A stretch of 64,000 bases of DNA from Karstenula rhodostoma CBS 690.94 (Eukaryota; Ascomycota; Dothideomycetes; Pleosporales; Didymosphaeriaceae): assembly GCA_010093485.1 (NCBI GenBank), contig MU001501.1, positions 1,629,052 to 1,693,051 of the forward strand, given 5' to 3'. The position numbers were made by a program, and so were the translations under genes. Shown here in pieces: positions 11,305-23,037 of this stretch (position 1 is its first letter; each line of letters starts with the position of its first letter). Below the pieces are notes generated by a model. That model saw nothing but the letters and a program-made list of their open reading frames with translations. It was not told where the DNA came from and did no database searches.

Positions 11305-12319
11305 GGGCCGGTAGCGGGAGGATTCATCTCGCAGGTAAGAAATACATCCAGGTCACGCAACCAATCACGCCATCGACTAACGAAGCATGGCAAAGCACTT
11401 GAATTGGAGATGGTAAGCTTTCAAGTTCGGCTAAGGTCTAGACTTAAGGTCACTGACGCACTGTAGGCTCTATTGGGTCGTGAGCATCATTGCCGCAGCC
11501 GTGTATATCGCCATGCTCTTCTTCCTTCCTGAGACATACAAGACAATTCTGCTCCAACGTAAGATGGCAAAGGCAGGCATCAAGCCCCCACGAAAATCCT
11601 TCAAAGAGCAATACCCCACCAATCTAACCCGAGCATGGCTCATGCTCTTCACGGAGCCCATCCTATTCGTCCTGGGGCTTTACTCAGCATTCGTCTGGGG
11701 TATCCTATATCTCGACTTCACCGCCTACCCAGTAGTCTTTTGGCAGACGCGTCATTGGAGCGAGGGCATTGCGGGCCTATCATTTTTGGGTATTGGACTC
11801 GGCATGGCGATCGCAACGGCGAGCTCACCATGGATCAACGATATACATGGCCTATGGGTCAAGAAGCTTGGAGGCCCGAAGCCAGAGGCGCGACTCCCAC
11901 ATCTCATCATCATAGCGTGGTTCATCCCCGTGGCACTCTTCTGGTTCGGATGGACGGCGAATCCGCCTACACACTGGATTGTATGCATCCTTGCTGGAAC
12001 GCCCTTTGGCATCGGTTTTGTCACGCTATTTCTAGGAACCAACGCATATCTAACCGACTGCTACGGGCGTTTCTCCGCAAGCGCTCTGGCAGCTAATGCC
12101 GTAATGCGGTCTTTGTTTACGGCTGGTTTCCCACTGTTTGCGCGGCAAATGTATGTCAAGATGGGGACGCCGTGGGCTAACAGTACGCTGGGATTCGTCG
12201 CCTTGGTTATGGCGCCCGTGCCGTGGCTGTTCTATCGGTTCGGCCCGAGGATCAGAGCCAAGTCAAAGTATCACCTGTGGACGGTGGAGTTGGAGGAGAC
12301 CGAGAAGGAAAGGGGTTAG
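11305..12319 (+). pseudogene. 5'-truncated MFS drug/polyamine-type transporter (C-terminal half)
   Basis: Encodes the second half of a DHA1-type major facilitator. Visible exons are about 11305-11334 (GPVAGGFISQ), 11396-11412 (HLNWRW) and 11467-12319, with GT..AG introns 11335-11395 and 11413-11466. Together they read GPVAGGFISQHLNWRWLYWVVSI, the classic family segment around TM5-TM6, then the cytoplasmic loop (FFLPETYKTILLQRK) and TM7-TM12 to a normal stop with a charged tail. No credible TM1-TM4 or start codon exists upstream: the preceding kilobase has only short scrambled frames. The 3' half is free of stops over 280 codons, so the loss of the 5' half may be recent, or the segment may be expressed as a half-transporter. 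Substrate is unknown. Confidence 0.72.
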
Positions 12320-13145
12320 TTGCAGGCACGTCTTTGGATATGGACGGGTCGTTGGGGTGTGGGAGACGTGCCAGGAATGCTGCATCATAACAGGCCCTGG
12401 GGGCGTGGAGACATGCTGTACCACCGGGTCGGCCAGGCCGCCTTATCCCCTGAAGTTGCAGTGATAATTAGCCTATGCACTACATTTTAGAGTCCGGGGG
12501 TATAAAACATGCAGACCCCCACGGGGCGTTCGCTGATCCCGGAGGTTTACCTCAATATGATATATCATCTCGACAACATGTACATACATCTGCATAATTA
12601 TATAGTAAACTAGTAGGGAACTAAGAAAGAGATTTTTGATTACCTTAATTAAACTATTTACTTTGTATTATTACCTGCTGTGAGCTATGAAGTATCGCGA
12701 CGATGTTTCCGAGTAGAGACCACGTGAAGTTATAAATGATGCCCATTCGGTTGTGTAAGAGCAAGACTTTCCAGGCCATCGCATACTACAATGCAGATGC
12801 CCATAATAGGCGCGCGAGAAGGCCAAACCACCGCTTCATTTTGTGTTACTATTGGGCGGCAGTCGCAGTCCATAATTTGTCTCTCACTTTATGGGACACA
12901 ACTTTGTGGTTCGTGTCAACAATCAGAAAATCAAGATCAAATTGAGATTCCTATGCCTAGGATTCATAAAAAAGAAAAATCACGCCGCAATAAGTGGTTT
13001 CGGCGAGCCTTCCGGCTCGACCTTCACCTTCACTTGCACCTTCCTTCTGATACCCTGCTAAGCCTCATTGGCGTTAGCGTTGGTTTCCGTCACGACTGCA
13101 TCCTTCCCAACCGACTGACTCCATCTCACTCACCAACTCCCTGCA
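12320..13145. other. Intergenic, AT-rich core
   Basis: No gene supported. The stretch 12555-12680 is clearly AT-richer than its neighbours (TATATCAT, TTAATTAA, TTTACTTTGTATTATTA), compatible with a decayed insertion or simply a promoter of the BTB gene at 13146. Confidence 0.4.
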
Positions 13146-14049
13146 ATGAGTGCAAAGATGCAGACGCCGCACGCTGGGCGTGCCGGACAGAAGAAATCGG
13201 TGAGGTTCGATGATCTTCCTATGACCACTTCGACGCCGAAAAGAAAGAGGTATGACAACACTTACGCCATAGATGAAATCGACTCGCAGAGCTGACATAA
13301 CGAGTAGTTTCGACCCAGCTTCGATGGTCACTGTTCGAGTCGGTGCCGACCAGCAAACCTTCGCCGCACACGCATCATTCCTGTGCACCCGTTCTGATTT
13401 CTTTCGCACGGCTTTGAGCGGTGAGCGATGGCAGGAAGCGAAATCCCGAATAGTCAATCTGCCGGACGACAATCCGAAGATCTTCGAGATGTACCTGGGT
13501 CACGTCTACACCCGTAAAATCGACACTGCACGGACGGAACTCGATGATCCATACGCGATGGACGCTGCCGTTTACAAAGCCACAATGCAGGAAGAGTACG
13601 CAGACCTTTTCCAGCTTTACGTGCTTGGTGAGAAGCTCCTCGACAACTCTGTGAAGGACGCCGCAATATCAGCTGTGTTTAAGAGAGCAGAAGGAAGGTA
13701 CAACGGCTGTCGCTGTTCACCATCGACAAAGCATCTGGCTTTGGTGTACGAGGGAACGCCAGCTGGAAGTCCCTGTCGACGTATTCTCATTGACTATCTT
13801 GCGTCCTTCGCCGCAGAAAAACTGGAGATTATGGTCACTAGATACTTAGACAACATCCCCAAGGAAGCGTTGATGGATCTGACCCTGGCATTGCGTCACC
13901 AAGCTCCTGCTAACTGGTACATCCCTCACGACGTTGGATTATCAGCTTATATGCATTCAAGCCAAGAGGCGACGAGTGGAGAGTCGTCCCGTTTCACGCG
14001 CCTGCGCCTGGACACATACGTGGCGGATTCGAATCGTGCTTCTGTATGA
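13146..14049 (+). CDS. BTB/POZ domain protein (paralogue 1)
   Basis: Two exons, 13146-13249 and 13308-14049 (phase-2 intron of 58 bp), give about 281 residues. The N-terminus MSAKMQTPHAGRAGQKKS is basic and unstructured and ends in KRKR right before the intron. The BTB fold follows: VTVRVGADQQTFAAHASFLCTRSDFFRTAL, RIVNLPDDNPKIFEMYLGHVYTRKI, then a helical region (LFQLYVLGEKLLDNSVKDAAI) like that of many fungal single-BTB proteins. BTB domains mediate homo- or heterodimerisation and sometimes Cul3 recruitment, but the role of this expanded fungal class is unknown. It resembles the gene at 23790 in layout: basic N-terminus, intron in the same place and phase, and the motif N-P-x-I-F-x-M-Y-L. 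Confidence 0.85.
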
Positions 14050-15450
14050 TCTTGCATACCTCAAAAGGCGAACACTTTACAGTCAACTATCATATGTGGA
14101 TTTAGCGACGGTACATACGGTTACTACTATTGCACTTTCTTTCACTTGGTGTCTGAATCCCGCACTCGCTGGCACAGACTATCGGGGCAAATTATCTGAA
14201 AGCATTTTTCGAGCCAGGACTTTTCGGCAAGTTGCGTTGGAATTTTCATTAGCAAAGCGTCATAATATGTATGGTGGAATGTTAGCGATGATACAGGATC
14301 TATGGGTGTTCTCTTCTTGTTGATTTACGATTACCCATGCTACCGGATAAGCTCAACTAATTGATCGATTGACCATTTGCGAATCAGCGGTACATGTATG
14401 CTCCCCCGTTGTAGAACTCCAAATGATTTTCAATTGATTACAGGGAGTGGCTTCGAAGACGATACATTTTTGCAGCCATTGTTCCGAAATTTGAGCGGCT
14501 TTGGCTCTCCGGCAATCGATATACACCCGAGGCCCACGAAGGTGGGCATCAGGATCATCACAGATACTCATCTGATGACAGCACCCCAACATGGCGATTA
14601 GTGTTCGTCAGTCAAGTGTTGGAACAGAACATGTAAGGAAACGTAGACACGTGTGTGGGGGCCGTTGCAGGTGGCGGAGCATTGATTACTGTGAGACGGC
14701 AGGTTTATCAGATCCCGGGCGTGGTACAAGGTGAATGCGTTTTATTACAGTTTTGGTCGTTAAGTCGCGACGACTTTCCATCATTTTCTTGGCACGTTCC
14801 TGTCTCGGTCGCCTGCGCGCAGACAACCTTTGTGTGTACTGCAACAACGCCCCGCCTGCAAGGCCCTGTAACCATGCCCCTCAATCAGCGTACCACTGCG
14901 CTGATTGGATCGCGTCTACATGGATATATTGCACACGTCCAACAATCCCAAGCCGATGGCGATCTGCAACAGTTCCGAAAATACCTCGCCAGACTCCTCG
15001 TGGACTTCAGCTCGTCTCGTCTCGAGAGTGACGAGCGATTGCTTTCCGAAGAGCAATTGTGCTCTGTCTGCGAAAAATACGACTGGATAATCCCAATCGG
15101 TGTCGACCTAGAAGGAGTCCGGGCGAAACAACACAACAGCAAAACCGAGCCGGTCTGGCTGGCAGCGCAGCTACCATCTGGATCGTTGTTCAGCCTGTTC
15201 ACACGGCCCCGATATCCCGTTTGCATTCTCGTTCTACATCTCATGACCCCTCTGCCTGTTACATCACTCCTTACCTGGGCCGCCAACCAACCTTTATCCA
15301 TTCTATACGGTTTCCAACATCCGCCTCCCTCCGGGGAGGTGCGCCTTCGCTCCGGCGTCGGTTCAGGATAGTTTGTCAACATTTTTGTCTATACTCGATA
15401 ACTCGATCTTTTTGTCATTATTTCCCTCCTGATACGGTTTCCAATATACG
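14050..15450. other. Region without a confident gene upstream of the HET pseudogene
   Basis: A + strand open frame spans 14655-15371. Its middle part, from a Met at 14874, reads MPLNQRTTALIGSRLHGYI and later LLSEEQLCSVCEKYDW, which looks protein-like and could be an N-terminal remnant of the HET gene that begins at 15451. Past about 15180 the frame loses that character. The end of the region (15393-15419) carries one copy of a dispersed repeat also found at 23038. I cannot support a complete gene here. Confidence 0.35.
15393..15419 (+). repeat. Dispersed repeat, copy 1 (27 bp identical core)
   Basis: Starts ACTCGATAACTCGATC and continues with a T-run and GTCATT. The identical 27 bases occur in reverse orientation at 23038-23064, and both copies are followed by a similar TTTCC(C)TCC stretch. 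The match is too long to be chance in 64 kb. Confidence 0.7.
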
Positions 15451-17372
15451 ATGCATTATGTTAGTCCAGAGCAGATACACGTGAAGATAAAACAGCCTGC
15501 CACTAGCATTTGGCAGGAAGCAGAAATTATTGAGACGAAGCCAGAGTCTATGGTCCATTTCAGCAAGGACCTGATGACATCGAGCTTAGCACGGGCGACA
15601 AATGTTCATTACAGAACCTTGAAATACTGGTTTTGGCATTGTAACAAAACCACCCCTACTGTCACGAGGCGCAGTCGAGAGGGCAGAAAGACCTCCAAAT
15701 CCGCCTTATTGATGTGAAGGAACATCGAATAGTGTCCGGAACATTCCAGGATGAATATTTTGCCTTGAATTATGTTTGGGGTGGTGTAAAGAGTCTTCAA
15801 GCCACAAAGGAAAATATCGGTGAACTGGAGAAAAGCGGTGCCCCTCTCGACCGGGCTGCAGAGATACCAGCGTCTATCTTAGACGCCATGACATTTGTCG
15901 CCAAAATGGATGTCCGATATCTTTGGGTGGACGCGCTATGTATCGTTCAAAACAACGCCAAGGAAAAGCATGTCCAGATATCCCTCATGCATGAGATCTA
16001 CGCCGCTGCCTACGCTACGATCGTCCAACATGCGGGCGCCGACGCCAATGCTGGACTCCCTGGGGTGCGCGAAGGCTCGAGGTCTCTTATAGCCATGAAG
16101 TCACAGCTCGGCGCCAACATCCTTCTCGCACAAGCAAGCTACGCTACACCGAAGGTTTTGAACACCTCTATACACAGAAAACGAGGTTGGACATTGCAAG
16201 AGGTTCTTCTGTCAACTCGCTGTCTGCACTTCTCGAACAAACACATCACCTTCGTTTGCGGCAGTGAATGGGCTGAAGATTGGAATTTCCAAGACCCAAA
16301 CCAGGAAACACTGGGTTCCATTCGTTCAGGTTTAATGCGGCCTATATCCCAAAGCATGTGGCAGATGAATCCATTCTCACTCCTCCGCGCGTATGACGGG
16401 GGTGAACGAAAGTCGGAAACGACGCGTTGGCTGCGATATTTCGACATCTACGGTCGAGTAATGTCTAGCTAAATGAGAAGAGTACTGTCTTTCGAGTCCG
16501 ATATCCTGAATGCGTTCCAAGGCTTATGCGGAGCCATCACACGTCTGAACGGCGCTCGTTTCCACTTTGGAATTCCATCGACGTGCTTCGACCTTGCGCT
16601 GCTTTGGATCAATTTCGGACCTGGTACGAAGCGGGCGTCCCACTCATGGCCATCGTGGAGCTGGGTAACATGGCAGGGCCAATCGACGTACAATATTTGC
16701 GATATCTGGGGTGAGTCCTCCCCCCCGTACTATATCAACTCTTACGTCCAGCATTTCTATATCAAGGAAGAACAGGATTCCCTTGAGATAACAAGAATAC
16801 CTTTCAATGACGACGCACCCCATGCCCCCACGCCATATTTTGCTGCGAGATGTCTTACAAGAGACCCCGTCCCAGACTCCAGGTTGACCCAAGACCTGCC
16901 ACTCGGCTGTCTGCATTTCTGGGCCGAAGAATGCCTCATGGACCATCTAAGCATAAGAAAGTACCGCAGGCACTGTGATGTCCCAATCATCAGAGTTACA
17001 GCATCGCAAAAGCGTTGCGGTGTTCTGGACCCATCTATCAAATTCCGCAACGATGGAAAACCACTGTTGCTAGAAGACGCGCAGTACTCACTGATATTGA
17101 TGTCGGAAGCTGACGATTGGCTGCGACATTGGAAAGTTGGCAAAATGGATGTCTCAAAGAAGCCAGACTTTTTGGATGCGGACGTACTCATGGAAGATTT
17201 CGACTATCCGGAGTGGTATACTGACGGAGAAGAACTTCATCCGGCGCAGGTTTTCAACGTGCTCTTGATTAAGCGGAGCGGGCGGTTTTGTGAGCGGGTC
17301 GCGTTTGGGCAGATGCATATGCTAGCCTGGCTGGAGATGAGAAGGCGGAGGAGGTACATTCGTCTGATTTGA
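15451..17372 (+). pseudogene. HET-domain (heterokaryon incompatibility) gene with frameshift and nonsense mutation
   Basis: HET proteins trigger cell death when genetically unlike hyphae fuse. HET landmarks are clear: YFALNYVWGG (YIALSYVWG box), YLWVDALCIVQ, RGWTLQEVLLSTRCLHF, and later LSFESDILNAFQGL and ASHSWPSWSWVTWQG. The gene is broken twice. Near 15649 one base is missing: the frame before reads YWFWHCNK and the frame after resumes as HPYCHEAQSRGQKDLQIRLIDV, which together match the usual W..C...H..C......RLIDV lead-in. At 16470-16472 an in-frame TAA separates ...GRVMSS from MRRVLSFESDILNAF, with unchanged frame on both sides. There is no plausible intron that would remove the stop (the only local GT..AG pairs span about 25 bases). 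The tail ends at 17372. Confidence 0.82.
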
Positions 17373-19080
17373 GAAGAAAAGGTGTCTATGTACCGTAGGC
17401 ATGTCGCAGCTGCTTGGGCAGCTATGCCAAGAGTTGCGATGGAAATATGCCCACGAGCGGCTCGGAGGGGATCTTGGCTTTGTTATATTATGTTTTTGGC
17501 TCAAGGAACACCAGGATCTACAATGCGGCGGCAGAAATCCTGGACGACCCGCACCCCGGCCCTGGAAGTTGAATGGTGTAGCGAGGGCACCTGGCTCAGG
17601 CGCTTCGAAATCACCTCGAATTGGCATTGTCCGAAACTTACACTTGTTCAGGCAGAAGAGAGAACCTGAAGAAAGCGACGGTCACGATTTACGACTACTG
17701 ACAGGAACCAACGGAGTCTGCACAACAGTTTGACAGTTTCGTAAAAAGTAGGCCTGCGTCCCTGCGTGGACGACAAACTACAGTCGAGAATGAACAGCCG
17801 TTCGAAGGTGATACCGCACAATGATATGGAAAGGGAGGACTTGCGCCCTGCACACTTACCGCAAGCCCTCATCAACTATGCGGGTTGCATTGAACTAGTC
17901 GATTGAGTATCCCTTCCGTGCAATAGTACTACCCACGCATATGGTCGGCGAAAGTGTCACGGTTTTGGAGTATGTGCGACAAATAACTGTATACACGCAC
18001 GTGTGATTAGTGTCTTTGTGAAGGGGCATGGTATTACCTTGATGAGCTTGAATCGTAACCTGTATTTGTTCTTTGTCTCGGCATTGGAGAAGCACGATTG
18101 GAGGGATTACCCTTGTGCCACGCACACCATATGATCCACTGGGGACGTTGTGCTCCACCCCTACGGTGTACCTGCAACTCGAAAGTCTTAGCGAGATGGA
18201 TGGTAGTTGGCGAGCAAGACGTTGTCCTGCCGGAAATTAGTAGATCGTCGGTATTTTCAGCCGGATATTGACCGCGTTATACGACTGTAATCCACAGCCT
18301 GCGTAAGCTACTGGATCCTTTATCGGGTGTGTTGTCCGTGCTACCCAAAGCGTCTCGAATTTACGGGCCCATTGTCAAACAAAACAGAGCGGACGTGGGG
18401 GCATTGATCAGTAACGTCAGTCACGTGCCCCATAATGTTCCAAGGTTTCAGATCTCGAACATCAATGTCAGCGTGTGGTCCCCCCACCAACAGTGCCCAG
18501 TATAGCACAGCGCGCATCGCTACTGCGTACTTTTACCGTAAGGTTGATGATTGCCGTCATGTGGATATGTGAACGCGTGTTTCGCCGCGGCTGCACCGAG
18601 GGTCTCTGTACCCTGTCCCCGCTGCAGCCACCACCCATTTCGAACAATAAATCTCATAGGCTAAAACTACACACCATAAACTTGTCAGCTTTCGAACAGT
18701 GTAGTATGCTAAGACCTCATAAGAGCTCCTGGCGAGACCAACGCAAGTGATACGTGTTAGGTATCTTGCCCACTTGGCCCCGCTGAAATGGCGCTCGGCT
18801 ACGCTTTCCAACCGTTCCCGTTTCCGGGGGCTGGCTCCCCACTCTTTCGCAACGCACAATCCACCCAAGTACCATCCCCGACAATCGATTGCGCCGCCTC
18901 CTTGATGAGTGCGGGCCTGACGCCATGCAGCGGGATCCGCGACCGTCACTGGCTCGTGCGTTGGCTGGCTAACCAAGGTCACTTCAAAGCATGTCACATT
19001 TCCAAACCACGTCCTGGCGACTACATTTCAACAACAGTACCTTTTGAACCTTTTATCCCTGGTGTTTCAACAACCACACC
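17373..19080. other. Intergenic region, no gene supported
   Basis: Several frames of 60-146 codons exist on both strands, but none has recognisable motifs or protein-like composition, and they overlap one another. The last 200 bases before 19081 are C/T-rich and probably the promoter of the transporter gene. Confidence 0.45.
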
Positions 19081-20696
19081 ATGGATCTCTACCGTAGCAC
19101 GTTTGTTGGATTACTGCTGTTGAACAGCGTGGTTTTCGTTCGGTCGTACCGCTCCAAAACAGGCTCTTTTTCAGAAACGCCATCAAACTCAGAGAAAGTC
19201 GAGCATCGAGGAAGAGAAGACGATGATGCGGAGAGGATACGGCAGCTGAAATGGAAGTTCTTACCGGTGTTTTTGCTGGTCAACGGTGCGGATTGGCTTC
19301 AAGGGCCGTACATCTATCCCATCTACAAAGGTGGGTTCTTCAACTAATGATACGTAACTAAACGCTAATCACGAGCTCAGATGAGAAAGGTCTCCCAGAG
19401 AGCATGGTAGCCCTCCTGTTCATGGTGGGCTTCTTATCGGGTGGTATATCTGCCTCCTTCGCTGGAACCTTCGCAGACCGCTTTGGTCGCAAGGCAGGAT
19501 GTCTCGCTTACTGCGTCATCTACTCTTGTTCCTGCCTTACGCTTCTTACCGACCGGATCGAAGTTCTCTTCCTGGGCCGCATTCTGGGTGGCATCTCTGG
19601 AACGCTGTTGTACAGCGTGTTTGAGAGCTGGCTGGTTGCAGAATACAACAAATTGATGATCGCCGACGAAGGATCGGCCCTGAGCGGCATCTTTAGTATG
19701 ATGACTACTCTGAACAGCTTTGTTGCGATTGTCGCCGGTATTTTGGCTGGATGGTTGGTCGACCACGTCGGCACGGCTAAAGCACCGTTCATGGCCTCGC
19801 TGGGATGCATGTCGATCGCATTCATCGCAATCTCCAAGACCTGGGTGAGCATACCCTTTCATACAAGCGAAGCTCAATTCTAATTCACACAGTCTGAAAA
19901 CTATGGCTCGCGACGGGAGGACACGGCGGAGGCTACTAGTCTTCTCGCAGAAGAGGCAAAGGAAGACTATGTTCAAGTGCCCGCAACGTCTGCTTTGAAG
20001 CTTATCCTTGCGGACAAAAACATTTTGACTCTGGCGTTGACCTCGTGCTTTTTCGAGGGTACACTGTTCTTGTTCATCTTCTTCAAGTTCCCGGCACTGA
20101 AACTCTGCCATGAGTTGTCGGGATCTACCACAGGTAAGATGCCCATGAGTGTAATTTCCTGTCTTCAATACTGACCCCCGTCATCAGACTTGCCGTTCGG
20201 TCTGATCTTTGCCATACTCATGTGCTGCATGATGTTTGGTTCTATGCTCTACAACAACGTGTCTACTTCAGCTTCATCGTTGCCGAGGAAGCAGATCCTC
20301 ATTTACACCCTTGTCGCCGCCTCGCTCTGCTTCTTCGTACCCGCTCACGTCCGCGAGGAAAATGTTGTCCTCTGGTGCTTCTGCGTTTTCGAAGTCTGCT
20401 GCGGGATCTATTACCCATCGATGGGTTCGCTCAAGAGCAAACTGATTGAAGACGGCATGCGCGCCAGCGTCTATACCATTCTGAGGGTACCCCTCAACGC
20501 CTTCGTCGTCCTAGCTCTCAGCATGACGCAAGAAGGTAAGTCCCCACATTCCCTCCGCGCTCTGGATTCGCGGGGTACATACAAGCGCCGTCCGCTAATA
20601 ATCTCTCTAGGAGAGCACCACCGCAGTATGATGTTTACGCTTTGCAGCGGTCTACTGCTAGCGGCAGCCTTGGCCGTGTACCGCATTCTTGCGTGA
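19081..20696 (+). CDS. MFSD5-type major facilitator (molybdate-anion transporter family)
   Basis: Five exons (19081-19330, 19381-19844, 19893-20133, 20188-20535, 20611-20696) give about 462 residues, the usual size for the MFS_5/MOT2 family, which in algae and animals moves molybdate across membranes. N-terminal TM MDLYRSTFVGLLLLN is followed by an acidic linker, then the family hallmark KFLPVFLLVNGADWLQGPYIYPIY(K) and GLPESMVALLFMVGFLSGG. FAGTFADRFGRKAGC is the MFS loop 2-3 motif; RILGGISGTLLYSVFESWLVAEYN is also characteristic. The second half has TM segments around ILTLALTSCFFEGTLFLFIFF and LPFGLIFAILMCCMMFGSM. The 75-bp last intron is a multiple of three and stop-free, but splicing restores the expected GEHHRSMM junction. 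Confidence 0.9.
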
Positions 20697-21551
20697 GCCA
20701 TTTTCTTTGTTGCTCGTTTTGTCACCCATGTACATACTTTAGCTTGGACAGCACCTTAAATCATGTGAATGTCTTGTCCGATTGCAACCATTGTAGATTA
20801 AGCGAGTTTGGGCCGCATGGGGAAGAATCCCTGCCTGAGGCGGAGTTTTAAACGCGGTTCTTGCTTACGTACTCACCACATGAAACTGATCGACAATGTC
20901 TATCGGCATCTCGTCCCTGGGCACCTGGGCACGGGTGGCTCGCCCCGTTTGACGACTGTGGGACCGATAATGGAATCTGTGGGGCCTCGTTCCTTCAAGT
21001 AGCAATTCCCCCACGGCACGTTCCTTGGAGTTAAGACCAGGCTGCTTCGAGTGGGTGGAGATGGTTTCAGCTCCTTCGATTGCCCGCCGTGCCGCTGCCA
21101 GTGGAGTAACCGCTGCTATCTAGGCTGAGACCGTCATTGTGTTCTTGGTAAAGATTGGCCATGTTGGTACCGCCTACCCTTGCTGACTTTCATGCGTTTA
21201 TCAGGGGATACGCGGCTGTACCTGCTCGAAATCAGACCTTAGGAGTGATCCGCACACTGTTCCATCTAGCACCGATACATTTACTGTTTACTCTGTCACC
21301 TTTGGCCTTATTACCAAGGCCGTAGTCCAGTCGTTTACCCAGCTCCACGTTCCATAAGCCGATCTCGTGCTTCACATTAGCATAGCGGGGCTGTTTCTTG
21401 TCGGTATCTGAATCGCCAACCAAATCCTTCCACGCTTCGGCGTTGAAATCAATCATAAAATGACATTCCTTCGCTCTCCCCAGGGTGCGTTTTGCCTTGC
21501 TTTCCTCGACGTTGACCGTTGCGTTCGACTTGCACATTTATAATATCTAAC
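20697..21551. other. Intergenic region; weak minus-strand ORF at 21232-21537
   Basis: A 101-codon frame on the minus strand (21537 to 21232) has balanced composition (MCKSNATVNVEESKAKRTLG...) and no shadowed gene opposite it, so it might be a small gene divergent from the methyltransferase at 21552. I recognise no family and give it low weight. The rest shows nothing. Confidence 0.25.
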
Positions 21552-22580
21552 ATGGCGTTAGGGCGTGCTGTCGCTACAATCGTCGTCCTTATTTTCTTCA
21601 TCGCAGTTCTACACAACAATGCAGAGGAAGAATCATACCTGCACTCTTTCCCCCTCCCACAGCGGGCATCGGGCCGCAGGTTCGCTGGATTAAGAGAGCG
21701 AATGGCCCTCTCGGAGTCGGCATGGAAGAAGAGCGTGCAGCTACGCGGAAGGATGGCAGAGTCGCATCCATCAAATCCTCAGATCCCGCTCTTCCCCGCG
21801 CAATCTCTCGACCAGTTCGGGAAATACCCATACACACTCTGGGACTTCTTCCCGCCAACATGGACATGCCCACACGACGTGCAGCGCATTGGCAGGTTAG
21901 GAGACGGAGGGAAATGGGTGTGCGGCATGAGCGTGTACGAGTCCATCCCCATACCGACGACGTGGATGAGAGGCGTACCGACCGGCGGCCAAGAGGGCGT
22001 CGTCATCTACAGCTTCGGCATCAACGGCGAGTCGTCGTTTGAGGCAGAGATGTTCGAGCGCATTCCTAGTGCGCGCATCTGGGGCTACGATTTCTCCGTC
22101 GACGCGTGGGGCAAGCAGATCGCCTCCAAATACCACGACCGGGCCTTCTTCAAGAAAGTCGGCGTCGGAAAGACGGACGAGCCCGCCAAATCCCCGCCTT
22201 TCTACACCCTGCAGACGCTCATGGCGCAGAACAACCACACCTACATGGACATCCTGAAGATCGATGTCGAGGGCTCGGAATACGTGTCTTTTGACTCTGT
22301 GATGGATTACTTCACTTCCGCGTGGAGGGGCAACGGTGATGCCGTCCTGCCCATCGGCCAGATCATGATTGAGATCCACGTTGGCGACGACCAGAAGGGC
22401 ATCGATTTCAAGAGATTCAGGAAATGGTGGGAGCGACTCGAGTCTATGGGCATGCGGCCTACCTGGATGGAAGTCAACCTTATGGCTATGACGATCCCGG
22501 ACCACAAGACGGACCCGAGATGCACCGAATATGTGCTGGTTAATGCGCGCGATGGAAACAACGTGCTTTGGCAGGAATGA
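21552..22580 (+). CDS. METTL24-like membrane-anchored methyltransferase
   Basis: Single exon, 342 residues. Residues 5-21 form a signal-anchor (VATIVVLIFFIAVLHNN), so the catalytic domain is probably luminal. The conserved part begins near KYPYTLWDFFPPTWTCPHDVQRIGRLGDGGKWVCGM, the hallmark of the Methyltransf_22/METTL24 family, and continues with VIYSFGINGESSFEAEMFERIP (SAM-binding glycine/acidic region), IWGYDFSVD, MDILKIDVEGSEY and IGQIMIEIHVG. The LKIDVEGSE motif is the same as in FkbM-type methyltransferases. I chose the ATG at 21552; an upstream in-frame TTG is not a likely start. The substrate of this family is not known. Confidence 0.85.
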   Translation: MALGRAVATIVVLIFFIAVLHNNAEEESYLHSFPLPQRASGRRFAGLRERMALSESAWKKSVQLRGRMAESHPSNPQIPLFPAQSLDQFGKYPYTLWDFFPPTWTCPHDVQRIGRLGDGGKWVCGMSVYESIPIPTTWMRGVPTGGQEGVVIYSFGINGESSFEAEMFERIPSARIWGYDFSVDAWGKQIASKYHDRAFFKKVGVGKTDEPAKSPPFYTLQTLMAQNNHTYMDILKIDVEGSEYVSFDSVMDYFTSAWRGNGDAVLPIGQIMIEIHVGDDQKGIDFKRFRKWWERLESMGMRPTWMEVNLMAMTIPDHKTDPRCTEYVLVNARDGNNVLWQE

Positions 22581-23037
22581 ACGATGGTTGTGACGGCCAG
22601 AAGACACAGTGTCATCATGTATATAGCCCAGCGAACCTCAATGAAGAGGACTGCGGGAAATCGAGCGTATCTGGCGTTTTGGGCTCGGGGGAAGAGACGC
22701 GCAGTCTCTGGCAGTCTCGGATGCGCTGCGGCGTTCACGTGCGGAACTATCTTAGACGTTTGGATGGCACCCAAGGTAGCTCGTCGGAATGTATGACGTC
22801 ACTACGCAACTGCAATGCCGCTTTCAGATATTCACTTAACCTACACGCCACGAGCCATGTCCAGAATCAGAGTCCGTTGTCGAAGACTGCAACAGACAGT
22901 TTCACGCCGAAAGTGAAGTGTGACAAGTGGTGAAAATGCGAACTGTCCAATCCCGGACCAATCGGGCTCTGCTGCGTGGCGCTAATGATAACCATGGGTA
23001 CTTGCAACATTGTTTCTTTATGTTGTCTGGAGGAAAG

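Noticed and set aside
14020..14045. tRNA-like B-box (GATTCGAATC) in reverse orientation
   Set aside because: It lies inside the 3' end of a BTB coding sequence, and no acceptor stem or A-box could be paired.
14655..15371. 238-codon + strand frame as a complete gene
   Set aside because: Only the central part looks protein-like; the start and end are atypical, it ends in a repeat-bearing region, and I could not link it securely to the HET gene.
18580..18610. Possible fourth copy of the short dispersed element (TTTCGCCGCGGCT)
   Set aside because: Only about 13 bases resemble the core; neither the rest of the element nor flanking direct repeats are present.
21897..22607. 236-codon minus-strand frame opposite the methyltransferase gene
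   Set aside because: Lies wholly antisense to conserved METTL24-type coding sequence and has no motifs of its own.
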